Of a stretch of DNA of 64,000 bases, positions 50,187 to 58,961 are shown piece by piece; the stretch's first letter is position 1; every line of letters starts with the position of its first letter. Origin of the DNA: Paractinoplanes ferrugineus (GTDB lineage Bacteria > Actinomycetota > Actinomycetes > Mycobacteriales > Micromonosporaceae); the NCBI RefSeq assembly GCF_016862195.1, contig NZ_BOMM01000003.1:62001-126000 (forward strand), read 5' to 3'. Under the pieces are notes generated by a model. That model searched no databases and had not been told where the DNA came from. It saw only the letters and a list, made by a program, of their open reading frames with translations. A program made the position numbers and the translations under genes.

Positions 50187-51431
50187 GTGTCTTTCTTCTC
50201 CTTTGAACTCGATCCCGCCCTGGCCGCCGATCCCGTCTTCGAGCTCCACCAGCGGGGCAAGATGGCGATCAGTCCGACCGTCTCGCTGGCCAGCCGCGAC
50301 GACCTGTCCCTCGCCTACACGCCCGGCGTCGCCCGGGTCTGCGAGGCCATCGCCGACGATCCGGAGCTCTACCCCGATTACACCTGGACGGCCAACACGG
50401 TCGCGGTCGTCACCGACGGCTCGGCGGTGCTGGGTCTGGGCAATATCGGTCCCAAGGCCGCCATGCCGGTGATGGAGGGCAAGGCGATCCTGTTCAAGCA
50501 GTTCGGCGGGGTCGACTCGATCCCGATCTGCCTGGACATCCAGGACGTCGAGGGCATCATCGCGGCGGTCAAGGCGATGGCCCCGTCGTTCGGCGGGATC
50601 AACCTCGAGGACATCAGCGCACCCCGCTGCTTCGAGATCGAGCGCCGGCTCGACGCCGAGCTCGACATCCCGGTCTTCCACGACGACCAGCACGGTACGG
50701 CGGTGGTCACGCTCGCCGCCCTGCGCAACGCGGCCAAGCTGCTCGGCCGTCGCTTCGCCGACCTGCGTGTGGTGATCAGTGGCGCCGGTGCGGCCGGGGT
50801 CGCGATCACCCAGACCCTGATCGCGGCGGGCGTCGAGGGCGCCAACATGATCGTCTGCGACTCGCGGGGCATCATCCACGCCGACCGGCCGGGCCTGAGC
50901 GGGATGAAGGCCGAGATCGCCGCGACCACGAACGTCTCCGGCCGTACCGGCGGGATCGGCGAAGCCCTGATCGGCGCGGACGTGCTGATCGGTGTCTCCG
51001 GCGGGGCCATCGAGGAGAGCGCGCTGGCCGGGATGGCCCCGGGCGCGATCATCTTCGCCCTGGCCAACCCGACGCCCGAGGTCCACCCGACGGTCGCCCA
51101 CAAGTACGCCGCGATCGTCGCGACCGGCCGCAGCGACTTCCCCAACCAGATCAACAATGTGCTCGCCTTCCCGGGCATCTTCCGGGGCGCGCTCGACTCC
51201 CGCTCGACGACCGTCACCGAGGCCATGAAGGTGGCCGCGGCCGACGCGATCGCCGCGATCGTCACCGACGAGTTGCGCGCCGACGCGATCGTCCCGTCGC
51301 CGCTCGACCCGCGGGTCGCCCCGGCGGTCGCGGCCGCGGTGGCCGCGGCGGCGATGCGGGACGGCGTGGCGCGCCGCCAGGTCGCGCCGGCGCCGGTCCC
51401 GGCCGCGGTGACCCGCCAGCCGGCCGGCTGA
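50187..51431 (+). CDS. NAD(P)-dependent malic enzyme
   Basis: A 414-residue malic enzyme of the short bacterial type that oxidatively decarboxylates malate to pyruvate. Motifs include RDDLSLAYTPGVARVC, VTDGSAVLGLGNIGPKAAMP, GGINLEDISAPRCFEIE, VFHDDQHGTAVVTLAAL and the nucleotide-binding GAGAAGVAI. The last 40 residues are a Pro/Ala tail. GTG 50187 has GGAG five bases upstream; in-frame ATGs farther upstream lack this. Confidence 0.93.
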   Translation: MSFFSFELDPALAADPVFELHQRGKMAISPTVSLASRDDLSLAYTPGVARVCEAIADDPELYPDYTWTANTVAVVTDGSAVLGLGNIGPKAAMPVMEGKAILFKQFGGVDSIPICLDIQDVEGIIAAVKAMAPSFGGINLEDISAPRCFEIERRLDAELDIPVFHDDQHGTAVVTLAALRNAAKLLGRRFADLRVVISGAGAAGVAITQTLIAAGVEGANMIVCDSRGIIHADRPGLSGMKAEIAATTNVSGRTGGIGEALIGADVLIGVSGGAIEESALAGMAPGAIIFALANPTPEVHPTVAHKYAAIVATGRSDFPNQINNVLAFPGIFRGALDSRSTTVTEAMKVAAADAIAAIVTDELRADAIVPSPLDPRVAPAVAAAVAAAAMRDGVARRQVAPAPVPAAVTRQPAG

Positions 51432-51484
51432 GGCGCGTCGGCCGGCCGGGCTCGACCCGCCGTTCGGCCGGCTGAGATCGACTC

Positions 51485-51518
51485 CGGGCAGCCCGGCGGG
51501 TTTCCGTCGGGCTGCCCG
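51485..51518 (+). terminator. Terminator after malic enzyme
   Basis: A perfect 11-base stem, CGGGCAGCCCG (51485-51495) against CGGGCTGCCCG (51508-51518), with a 12-base loop. It ends only 17 bases before the ATG of the next gene. Confidence 0.75.
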
Positions 51519-51535
51519 CTCAATAGGGTCGGGGA

Positions 51536-52486
51536 ATGCGTGCCGCCTTCGCCTCCGCCGCGTCGCCCGATCAGCCCCTCACCGCGCTCACGGTCGGTGA
51601 GGTGCCGGATCCGACACCGCCGGAGGGCTGGGTGAGTGTCGAGGTGCGAGCCGCCTCACTCAACCACCATGACCTGTGGTCTCTTCGCGGAGTCGGGCTG
51701 GCGGCCGACCGCCTGCCGATGATCCTCGGGTGTGACGCCGCCGGGGTGACGCCGGAGGGTGACGAGGTGGTGATCTATCCGGTGGTGCCGGACGACGGCG
51801 ATCCGCGGGGGATGTCGCTGCTCTCGGAGCGATTCGCGGGCACCCTCGCCGAACGGGTCGCGGTGCCCCGGGACAACCTCGTCCCCAAGCCGGCCGGGTT
51901 GTCCTTCCTGGAGGCGGCCTGCCTGCCGACCGCCTGGTTGACCGCGTTCCACATGCTCACCACCCGCGGCCGGATCGAGTCCGGCTCGTCGGTGCTGGTG
52001 CAGGGGGCGGGCGGCGGGGTGGCCACGGCGGCGGTCGTCCTCGCCGTGGCGATGGGCAAGCGGGTCTACGCCACCAGCCGCGACCCCGGCAAACGGGAGA
52101 AGATCGCGGCGCTCGGGGCGGTGGCGGTGGAGCCGGGCGCCCGGCTGCCGGAGCGCGTCGACGTGGTGATCGAGTCGGTGGGCGAGCCGACGTTCGCGCA
52201 CTCCATGAAGTGTGCGGCGGCCGGCGCCCGGATCGTCGTCTGCGGGGCCACCGGCGGCCACCTGCCCCGGGTCGACCTGCGGCGGTTGTTCGCGATGCGG
52301 CTCGAACTGCTCGGCAGCGTGATGGGCACACTGCCGGAACTGGTCGACCTGATGGCCTTCCTGATCGACAAGGACATCCGGCCGATCATCGACGCCACCT
52401 ACGGCTTCAGCGCGGTGGCCGACGCCTTCGCGCACCTGGCGCAGGGGGAGATCTTCGGCAAGGTCACACTCGACTTCCAGCACTGA
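51536..52486 (+). CDS. MDR-family quinone oxidoreductase-like dehydrogenase
   Basis: A 316-residue zinc-free medium-chain dehydrogenase. GroES-like domain 1-125 (SLNHHDLWSLRGV, ILGCDAAGVTPEGDEVV) and Rossmann domain 130-280 with VLVQGAGGGVATAAVVLA as the NADPH loop (AxxGxxG-like). No zinc-ligand set is present, which fits quinone oxidoreductases or enoyl reductases. ATG 51536 lies just after the terminator hairpin, so its own promoter must overlap it or start immediately after. Confidence 0.88.
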   Translation: MRAAFASAASPDQPLTALTVGEVPDPTPPEGWVSVEVRAASLNHHDLWSLRGVGLAADRLPMILGCDAAGVTPEGDEVVIYPVVPDDGDPRGMSLLSERFAGTLAERVAVPRDNLVPKPAGLSFLEAACLPTAWLTAFHMLTTRGRIESGSSVLVQGAGGGVATAAVVLAVAMGKRVYATSRDPGKREKIAALGAVAVEPGARLPERVDVVIESVGEPTFAHSMKCAAAGARIVVCGATGGHLPRVDLRRLFAMRLELLGSVMGTLPELVDLMAFLIDKDIRPIIDATYGFSAVADAFAHLAQGEIFGKVTLDFQH

Positions 52487-52489
52487 TCG

Positions 52490-53365
52490 CTAGACGTCGA
52501 GGCTCTCCTCGAAGGTCGCGAGGCCGCCCTCGGTGGCGTCCGCCGCCAGCCGGGATTTCGCCGTCTCGTCGGCGAAGAGACTCCAGCGCCAGAAGTCGGT
52601 GCTTGTCGCGGCGATGGCCGGCAACTCGGCGCTGGTCGCCACGTGATTTCCCCGAGTCACCGTCATGAAGGCTTTCGGCCAGGTCATCGCGTTGTAGACG
52701 GAGCGGGCGTCGGCGATCGCGACCGTGTCGTCGAGCTTGCCGTGCACGAAGAGAATCGGCGTCGCGGCGCCCTGCAGCGGCGTCGTCACCAGCTGCCGCC
52801 CGGCGAGCACGACGGCCGCTTTGAGCCGGGTGTCGCGGGTGCCGGACAACATGCCGAGCGTGGTCACCCCGCCGGCGGAGTGGCCGGCCGCCGCGATCCG
52901 GTCGGTGTCGATCTGGCCGGGGTAGCGCTGCAACAGCTCGGTGATCACATAGCTGGCGTCGGCCGGCTGGTTGAGCACGTCGAGCGCGTTGTAGTCGCGC
53001 ACCCCCGCCGAGGTGTGCGGATAGGCCGGTGCGGCGACCGCGAAACCGGCTTTGGCCCACGCGATGAGCAACGTCTCGTATTCGCTGGGGGTCGCGGTCA
53101 GGCCATGGCTGAACAGGATCAGCGCGAACGGGCCCCCGGACGTCGGGTACCAGATCGTGGTCGGCAGGGGCCGGTCGCTGCCGCGGCTGAGCTCGAGCTT
53201 CTCGCTCTCGATCGCGAAGGTGCCGGTGGGCGCGGTAGTCGCCGGAGCCGCGCTCGCGCTCGGCTGGGCGGCCGGCGCCGGCTCTGTCGAGCAGGCGGCG
53301 AGCGAGGCTGTCGCGCCGGTCAGGGCAAGGGCTTTGAGCAGGGTACGGCGTTGCACCCGACCCAT
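52490..53365 (-). CDS. Lipoprotein alpha/beta hydrolase, copy 1
   Basis: A 291-residue secreted lipoprotein. A Tat-like start (RRTLLKALALTGATA) leads to the lipobox SLAACS at residue 25. The hydrolase has LILFSHGLTATPSEYETLL, the nucleophile elbow AAGHSAGGVTTLG, HGKLDDTV and GNHVATS. It resembles PET-hydrolase/chlorophyllase-type esterases. The next gene upstream is a paralogue. Confidence 0.87.
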   Translation of the reverse strand: MGRVQRRTLLKALALTGATASLAACSTEPAPAAQPSASAAPATTAPTGTFAIESEKLELSRGSDRPLPTTIWYPTSGGPFALILFSHGLTATPSEYETLLIAWAKAGFAVAAPAYPHTSAGVRDYNALDVLNQPADASYVITELLQRYPGQIDTDRIAAAGHSAGGVTTLGMLSGTRDTRLKAAVVLAGRQLVTTPLQGAATPILFVHGKLDDTVAIADARSVYNAMTWPKAFMTVTRGNHVATSAELPAIAATSTDFWRWSLFADETAKSRLAADATEGGLATFEESLDV

Positions 53366-53375
53366 TCTGCGGTGC

Positions 53376-54461
53376 TCAGCTGTGAGTTCCTTGGGTCCCG
53401 GCTGTGGCCTTGACCATGCTCGGCAGAGGTTTGCGGGCCGTCTCGTCGCCGCCCAGCGTCCAACGCAGGAAATCGGTGACGGTGGACAGCATCGTGGCGT
53501 ATCCGAGATCACCCGGCTGCAGGTACGTCGAGTGCGAGTTGCCGCGCAGCAGCACGTACGCCTTGGTCCAGGGCACCCGGAGCCAGGCCGCGTGGCTCAC
53601 CGTCCGGGGCACCACCGGATCGGAGGTGCCCTGCAGGAAGAGCATCGTGGCGGGCGGTCCCGCGAACGCCCCCGCCGCCGCCCAGCCGGCCATGACCACG
53701 CCCGCCCGAAGCCGTGGGTCGTGCCCGGCGACGAACAGCCCGGTGGTGGTGTAGCCGCCGGCGGAGTGCCCGACCGCCGCGATGTGTTCGGTGTCGATCC
53801 GCCGGCGGAGCGGATCGCCCGCGGTCTGGTCGAGCCGCAGCACCTGGGTGAGCACGAACCGCGCGTCGGCGGGCTGGTGCACGAGGTCGGACCGCCGGAA
53901 GCGAGGGGCGAATTCACTGGTGTACGGGTAGGTCGGCGCGGCCACCACGAACCCCGCCGACGCGAGCTGGGCCGCCACCGCCGCGTACCGTTCCGCCGAC
54001 CCGAACAGTCCGTGGCTGAACAGGACGAGCGGAAAGCGCCCGGCGGCGGGCGGCGTCCCGGCTGTCGCCACCGCTTGGAGCCGCGCGACGAGCTCCGGGT
54101 AGGCGGCGGGCCCGATCCGGGTGATCGGCGGCAGCGTCCCGTCCCGGCGCGCTGCGGACCGCCCGCCGGCCATCACGAAGAGGCCGTTGGCAGGCTCGGC
54201 GCGGTGGCCGGTGGTCCGCTCGCCCGGCGAAGAACTGAGCGCGGGATAGAAGACCAGGGTGGGGAGTGGACGGCCCGGCCCTCGATGCAGGTCAAGGGTG
54301 CGGAAGCCGACCGGGTAGGTCTGGTGTTCCGGAACGGCCGGAACGGCGGCCGGCGGCGCGGGAGCGGTCGTCGGCGGCCCGGCCGCGGCGCCGGAGCAAC
54401 CACCGGCCGTCAACGCGACGGCCAGGGCCACCGCCGCAAACGTGAATCGCCGCCTTCCCAT
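53376..54461 (-). CDS. Lipoprotein alpha/beta hydrolase, copy 2
   Basis: A 361-residue secreted lipoprotein with lipobox LTAGGC at about residue 22. Motifs parallel copy 1: LVLFSHGLFGSAERYAAV, VGHSAGGYTTTG, LFLQGTSDPVVP, and RGNSHSTYLQPG. It has an extra 60-residue insertion before the nucleophile strand. Only ten bases separate the two genes, so they look like a tandem duplication that diverged, and form one operon. Confidence 0.87.
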   Translation of the reverse strand: MGRRRFTFAAVALAVALTAGGCSGAAAGPPTTAPAPPAAVPAVPEHQTYPVGFRTLDLHRGPGRPLPTLVFYPALSSSPGERTTGHRAEPANGLFVMAGGRSAARRDGTLPPITRIGPAAYPELVARLQAVATAGTPPAAGRFPLVLFSHGLFGSAERYAAVAAQLASAGFVVAAPTYPYTSEFAPRFRRSDLVHQPADARFVLTQVLRLDQTAGDPLRRRIDTEHIAAVGHSAGGYTTTGLFVAGHDPRLRAGVVMAGWAAAGAFAGPPATMLFLQGTSDPVVPRTVSHAAWLRVPWTKAYVLLRGNSHSTYLQPGDLGYATMLSTVTDFLRWTLGGDETARKPLPSMVKATAGTQGTHS

Positions 54462-54594
54462 GACCCGAAGTTACGGCCCGACCCGCCCACGAAGGGGTGA
54501 AATCCCCAGAGCGAGCGCATTTCTCCTGGTAGGAGACGCGACCGGGCGGATGCGGGGGTCGGCTCACGAGCAACTTTTCGCTATGGTCGTGCGC

Positions 54595-54765
54595 ATGTCT
54601 GACAACAGTGTCGATCCGAGCGGCAACACCGAGGCGTTCCGGGCCTTCCAGACCGCCCCGGCCGAGCAGGCCGCCGCACCAACCCCGTCCAAGACTCCGA
54701 TCATCGCGGCCGGCGTGGTCGTCGCGGTGGTCCTCATCGCCCTGATCGTCTGGCTCGCGTCCTAG
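54595..54765 (+). CDS. Small single-helix membrane protein
   Basis: A 56-residue protein: a polar N-terminal part (MSDNSVDPSGNTEAFRAF) and one C-terminal helix (PIIAAGVVVAVVLIALIVWL). The start has no Shine-Dalgarno; TATGGT lies six bases upstream, so a leaderless transcript is possible. No family recognised. Confidence 0.65.
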   Translation: MSDNSVDPSGNTEAFRAFQTAPAEQAAAPTPSKTPIIAAGVVVAVVLIALIVWLAS

Positions 54766-54777
54766 CCGGACCGGAGC

Positions 54778-55893
54778 TCAGTCGGCCAGGCCCAGCGCGG
54801 TGCGGGTCTGGTTGGCGATCTCCAGCTCCTCGTCGGTCGGCACCACCAGCACCGCGGTGCGACTGTCGGCGGGCGAGACGATCTCGGCGCCGGCCTCGTT
54901 GCGGGTCGGGTCGATCGCGATGCCCAGCGGTTCCAGACCGGCGAGCGAGCGAGCCCGGACGGTGGGCGAGTGCTCACCGACGCCGGCCGTGAACGTGATC
55001 GCGTCGACCCGGCCCAGCACCGCGAGGTAGGCGCCGACGGTCTCACGCAGGCGCCGCAAGTAGACGTCGAAGGCCAGGACGGCGGCCGGATCGCCGGCCT
55101 CGACCCGGTCTTCGACGGCACGCATGTCGTTGTCGCCGCAGAGGCCCAACAGGCCGCCGTGCCGGGTCAGGGAACTCTCGATCTCGTCGAGCGACAGGCC
55201 GGCCACCCGGTGCAGGTGGAAGATCACCGTCGGGTCGATCGAGCCGCTGCGGGTGCCCATCACCAGGCCGTCCAGCGGGGACAGGCCCATCGAGGTGGCC
55301 ACACTGCGACCGCCTCGCACGGCCGCGGCACTCGCGCCGTTGCCGAGGTGCAGGGTGATCACGTTGGTGTCCTCGAGCGGCCTACCGAGGATCTCGGCGG
55401 TGCGGCGCGCCACGTACCCGTGCGAGGTGCCGTGGAACCCGTAGCGCCGGATCTGCCACTTGGCCGCCAGCTCCGCGTCGATCGCCCAGGTCACGCCCTC
55501 GGCCGGGATCGTCGAGTGGAACGCGGTGTCGAAGACCGCCACCTGCGGGATGTCGGGCAGGAGCGTGCGGGCGACCTCGAGCCCGCTGACCGCGGCCGGG
55601 TTGTGCAGCGGCGCCAGCGGGATCAGCGCCTCGATCCGGGCCACCACGTCGTCGTCGACCACGGTCGGCTCGGTGAAGTCGGAACCGCCGTGCACGACCC
55701 GGTGGCCGACCGCGGCAAGGCCGTCGAGGTCGGTCTCGGACATGATCTGCTGGAGTGCCGCACGGTGGTCGGCGGTCCCGCCGCCGGACTCGCCGATCCG
55801 CTCGACAAGCCCCTTCGCGAGCGTGGTGGTGCCGTCGAAGAGCCGGTATTTCACCGAGGAGGAACCGGTGTTGAGAACCAAGACCCGTGTCAT
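54778..55893 (-). CDS. ackA: Acetate kinase
   Basis: A 371-residue acetate kinase converting acetyl phosphate and ADP to acetate and ATP. Motifs: VLVLNTGSSSVKYRLFD, VGHRVVHGG, RYGFHGTSHGYVARR, TLHLGNGASAAAV and AGVGEHSPTVRAR. The ATG at 55893 overlaps the pta stop by four bases (ATGA), so the two are translationally coupled. Confidence 0.95.
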   Translation of the reverse strand: MTRVLVLNTGSSSVKYRLFDGTTTLAKGLVERIGESGGGTADHRAALQQIMSETDLDGLAAVGHRVVHGGSDFTEPTVVDDDVVARIEALIPLAPLHNPAAVSGLEVARTLLPDIPQVAVFDTAFHSTIPAEGVTWAIDAELAAKWQIRRYGFHGTSHGYVARRTAEILGRPLEDTNVITLHLGNGASAAAVRGGRSVATSMGLSPLDGLVMGTRSGSIDPTVIFHLHRVAGLSLDEIESSLTRHGGLLGLCGDNDMRAVEDRVEAGDPAAVLAFDVYLRRLRETVGAYLAVLGRVDAITFTAGVGEHSPTVRARSLAGLEPLGIAIDPTRNEAGAEIVSPADSRTAVLVVPTDEELEIANQTRTALGLAD

Positions 55894-57965
55894 CGCGCTG
55901 CCGCCTGAATCGCCGTGATCGCCACCGTGTTGACGATGTCCTTGACCGTCGCACCCCGGGACAGGTCGTTGACCGGTCGCCGCAGGCCCTGCATGACCGG
56001 CCCGACGGCGACCGCGTGGGCCGACCGCTGGACCGCCTTGTAGGTGTTGTTCCCAGTATTGAGGTCGGGGAACACGAACACCGTCGCCTTGCCCGCGACC
56101 GTGCTGTCCGGCAGCTTGGTGGCCGCCACCGCCGGGTCGACGGCCGCGTCGTACTGGATCGGGCCCTCCACCGGCAGGTCGGGCCGGCGTTCCCGGACCA
56201 GGGCGGTGGCCGCCGCGACCTTCTCCACGTCGGCGCCGGTCCCGCTGCTGCCTGTCGAATAGGACAGCATCGCCACCCGGGGCTCGATGCCGAACGCGGC
56301 GGCGGTGTCGGCCGAGGAGAGCGCGATGTCGGCGAGTTGGGCGGCGTCGGGGTCGGGGTTGACCGCGCAGTCGCCGTAGACCAGCACCCGGTCGGCGAGC
56401 AGCATGAAGAACACGCTGGACGCGACGGACAGCCCCGGGACCGTACGGATGATCTCGAAGGCGGGGCGGATGGTGGCGGCCGTGGTGTGGTTGGCGCCGG
56501 AGACCATGCCGTCGGCCAGCCCCTGCTCGACCATCAGGGTGCCGAAGTAGTTGACGTCGCGGACCACGTCGTACGCCAGATCGAGGGTTACGCCCTTCTT
56601 CTTGCGCAGCTCGGCGTACCGCTCGGCGAAGTGGTCGCGCAGCTCGCTCGTCTCGGGGTCGACGAGTTTGGCTCCGCCGATGGAGACGCCCAGCTCGCGG
56701 GCCCGCCGGGTGATCTCGGCCCGGTCGCCCAGCAGGGTGAGCTCGGCGACGCCGCGGCGCAGCAGCGTCTCGGTGGCGCGCAGGATGCGCTCGTCGGTGC
56801 CCTCGGGCAGCACCAGCCGGCGACGGTCGGCCCGGGCCCGGTCGATCAGGTCGTTCTCGAACATGAGCGGGGTGACCCGGCTCGAACGCGCCACGTCGAG
56901 GATGCGGGCCAGCTCGCCGGTGTCGACATTTTCCTCGAACGCGCCGAGCGCCGCCTCGACCTTGCGCGGCGTGTTGGTGCTGAGCCGGGCCTCGATGTGC
57001 GCGGCCGAATAGATCGTGTGGTAGCTGTCGGAGTCGACGACGAGCATGGCGAGGCCGGTGTTGAGCTTCTCGATCACCGCCACGGCCCGCGGGTCGGGGT
57101 GCTCGCCGAGCGTCAGCACCAGGCCGGAGAGCGTGACGTCGCCGGCCGCGTGCGCCGCGCTCGCGGCCACCAGCAGGTCGGCGCGGTCGCCCGGGGTGAT
57201 CAGCAGCGCCCCGTCGGTCAGGTGCTCCAGCAGGGCCGGCACGTGCGCGGCGCCCACCACGTAGTCGAGGACGTCGCGGTCGAGCGCGCTCTCCGAGCCG
57301 GCGAGCACGGTCGCGTCGAGCGCGGCGGCCACCTCGGCGACGGTCGGCGCGGCCACGGCCGGCACCTCGGGGATCGACCACATCGGCACGGGCAGACCGG
57401 CGGCCGGTTGCATCGGCACCCGCGGCACCCGGTTGGCGATCACCGCGAGCACGGTGGCATCAAGATCGACAAGCGAATGGTACGCACTTCGCGCGGCCGC
57501 CCCGATCGACTCCTCGGTGCGCCCCTCGCCGCTGATCACCGGGATCACCACGCTGCCGAACTCGGTCGCCAGGCGGGCGTTGAAGCCCAGCTCACGAGGC
57601 ATCTCGTCGCCGCCGGTGGACGGCCCGCCGGTGAAGTCGCTGCCGATCACCACGACCGACGCGCACCGTCTCTCGACCTCGCGGTAGCGCTCGACGATGC
57701 GGGCGATCAGCTCCTCCCACTTACCGTCGGCGACCAGCTCCCCGGCCTCGGCCGCGGTCACGCCGAACGAGTCGGCATAGGGGGCCATCACCGGATAGCG
57801 CTCGGTGAGCAGTTCCAGCAACGGGTCCTGGCCGGGACCGGAGAGCAGCGGACGGAAAACCCCGATCCGGGCGACCTGCCGGGAGAGCAGCTCGACCAAG
57901 CCGAGCGCAACGGTGCTCTTGCCGACACCGGGGCCGAGCCCGGCCACGTAGACGCTTCTTGCCAC
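55890..57965 (-). CDS. pta: Phosphate acetyltransferase
   Basis: A 691-residue long-form Pta. The N-terminus is a BioD-like P-loop domain (VAGLGPGVGKSTVAL), followed by a DRTGG domain (about 210-330) and the C-terminal catalytic domain (LPEGTDERILRATETL, GANHTTAATIRPAF, SYSTGSSGTGADVEKV, QYDAAVDPAVAA). It exchanges CoA for phosphate on acetyl groups. GTG 57965 is the start. Operon with ackA. Confidence 0.95.
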   Translation of the reverse strand: MARSVYVAGLGPGVGKSTVALGLVELLSRQVARIGVFRPLLSGPGQDPLLELLTERYPVMAPYADSFGVTAAEAGELVADGKWEELIARIVERYREVERRCASVVVIGSDFTGGPSTGGDEMPRELGFNARLATEFGSVVIPVISGEGRTEESIGAAARSAYHSLVDLDATVLAVIANRVPRVPMQPAAGLPVPMWSIPEVPAVAAPTVAEVAAALDATVLAGSESALDRDVLDYVVGAAHVPALLEHLTDGALLITPGDRADLLVAASAAHAAGDVTLSGLVLTLGEHPDPRAVAVIEKLNTGLAMLVVDSDSYHTIYSAAHIEARLSTNTPRKVEAALGAFEENVDTGELARILDVARSSRVTPLMFENDLIDRARADRRRLVLPEGTDERILRATETLLRRGVAELTLLGDRAEITRRARELGVSIGGAKLVDPETSELRDHFAERYAELRKKKGVTLDLAYDVVRDVNYFGTLMVEQGLADGMVSGANHTTAATIRPAFEIIRTVPGLSVASSVFFMLLADRVLVYGDCAVNPDPDAAQLADIALSSADTAAAFGIEPRVAMLSYSTGSSGTGADVEKVAAATALVRERRPDLPVEGPIQYDAAVDPAVAATKLPDSTVAGKATVFVFPDLNTGNNTYKAVQRSAHAVAVGPVMQGLRRPVNDLSRGATVKDIVNTVAITAIQAAAR

Positions 57966-58013
57966 GCGTTCAAACTACCGGCCCGGACGGGCACGCCGCC
58001 GGGTCAAAAGTCA

Positions 58014-58739
58014 CTACAGGAGATGTCGCAGGTAGGACTCCGGAGCGCTCAGGAACAGCCGCCACCGATTGGTCAGCTCGAGGTCGTCCCAGCTCGTGCG
58101 CCGGATGCCGGACTCGCTCAACTCGAGGATGGTGGCCCCGGGCAGGGCGGTCAGCAGCGGCGAATGGGTGGCCACCACCACCTGCGCCCCGGCCCGGCGC
58201 AGCGTGTCGAGGTGGGCGACCAGCCCCAGCGTCGAGGTGAACGACAGCGGCGCCTCGGGCTCGTCCATCAGATAGAAGCCGTACCCCCGGAACTTGCGCT
58301 CCAGGAGCGCCAGGAAGCCCTCACCGTGGCTGCGGTCGTGCAGATCATCATCCGGCGAGCCGGGCAGATCCTCGAGGTACGTGTAGAGCCCGTGCATCGT
58401 CTCGGCCCGCAGGAAGTACGAGTTGACCTGCTTGCCCGGGGAGCGGACGACCCGCAGCAGGTCGGCCAGCGGCGCCTCGGTGACCCGGGTCGAGTGCCTC
58501 GCACCCCGCGAGCCGCCCTCCGGGTTGAGACCGTGCACCCCGGCCAGCGCCTCGATCAGGGTCGACTTGCCCGAACCGTTCTCGCCGACCAGGAAGGTCA
58601 CCCCGGCCGGCAGGTTCAGTCCGTGCTCGAGCACCGCCGCGATCGCCGGGATCTTCGCCCACCACGCGGTCCCGTCGACCACGGCGCCCGGGGCGAGCTC
58701 GATCCGCCGGATCGGCGGCGGCGAGCTACTCCTCGTCAT
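58014..58739 (-). CDS. AAA/ABC-type ATPase
   Basis: A 241-residue ATPase with one nucleotide domain. Walker A GENGSGKSTLIEAL, a signature-like SHGEGFLALL, Walker B GFYLMDEPEAPLS and H-switch THSPLL are all present. It resembles AAA_21-type ATPases, related to SMC/RecF-like proteins rather than transporters; no membrane partner is near. Its first 14 bases lie inside the DUF6104 gene, so the two are coupled. Confidence 0.87.
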   Translation of the reverse strand: MTRSSSPPPIRRIELAPGAVVDGTAWWAKIPAIAAVLEHGLNLPAGVTFLVGENGSGKSTLIEALAGVHGLNPEGGSRGARHSTRVTEAPLADLLRVVRSPGKQVNSYFLRAETMHGLYTYLEDLPGSPDDDLHDRSHGEGFLALLERKFRGYGFYLMDEPEAPLSFTSTLGLVAHLDTLRRAGAQVVVATHSPLLTALPGATILELSESGIRRTSWDDLELTNRWRLFLSAPESYLRHLL

Positions 58740-58905
58740 CCTCGTCGTCGCGGGCCAGCCAGGTGGCGAACCGCTCGATCGGGGTCTCGAACTCGGGGTT
58801 CATGTCGACGAAGGTGCGCAACTGCTCGGCGAGCCACTCCAGCGTGACGGTCTCCTCGCCACGGCGGTTGACCAGCTCCTCGATGCCTCGATCGGTGAAG
58901 TACAT
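58726..58905 (-). CDS. DUF6104 small protein
   Basis: A 59-residue protein starting MYFTDRGIEELVNRRGEE, the DUF6104 pattern, with an acidic end (ARDDEDDEE). The family is small, actinobacterial and without known function. TACTAT lies six bases before the ATG and there is no ribosome site, the layout of a leaderless transcript. The 3' end overlaps the ATPase gene by 14 bases. Confidence 0.85.
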   Translation of the reverse strand: MYFTDRGIEELVNRRGEETVTLEWLAEQLRTFVDMNPEFETPIERFATWLARDDEDDEE

Positions 58906-58917
58906 GCCCGGATAGTA

Positions 58918-58953
58918 AAAGGGGGCGCCCCGCCGCGGCGGAGCGCCCCCTTT
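58918..58953 (-). terminator. kgd terminator merging with DUF6104 promoter
   Basis: A perfect 11-base stem, AAAGGGGGCGC (58918-58928) against GCGCCCCCTTT (58943-58953), with a CGCCGCGGCG inner palindrome. On the minus strand TTTTACTAT follows, so the T tail runs straight into the -10 of the next gene. Confidence 0.85.
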
Positions 58954-58961
58954 CCGTCAGG

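Noticed and set aside
58014..58739. The AAA/ABC ATPase as part of a phage-defence system
   Set aside because: Its motifs fit AAA_21-type ATPases, but no nuclease or other effector gene is adjacent; DUF6104 has no known defence role.
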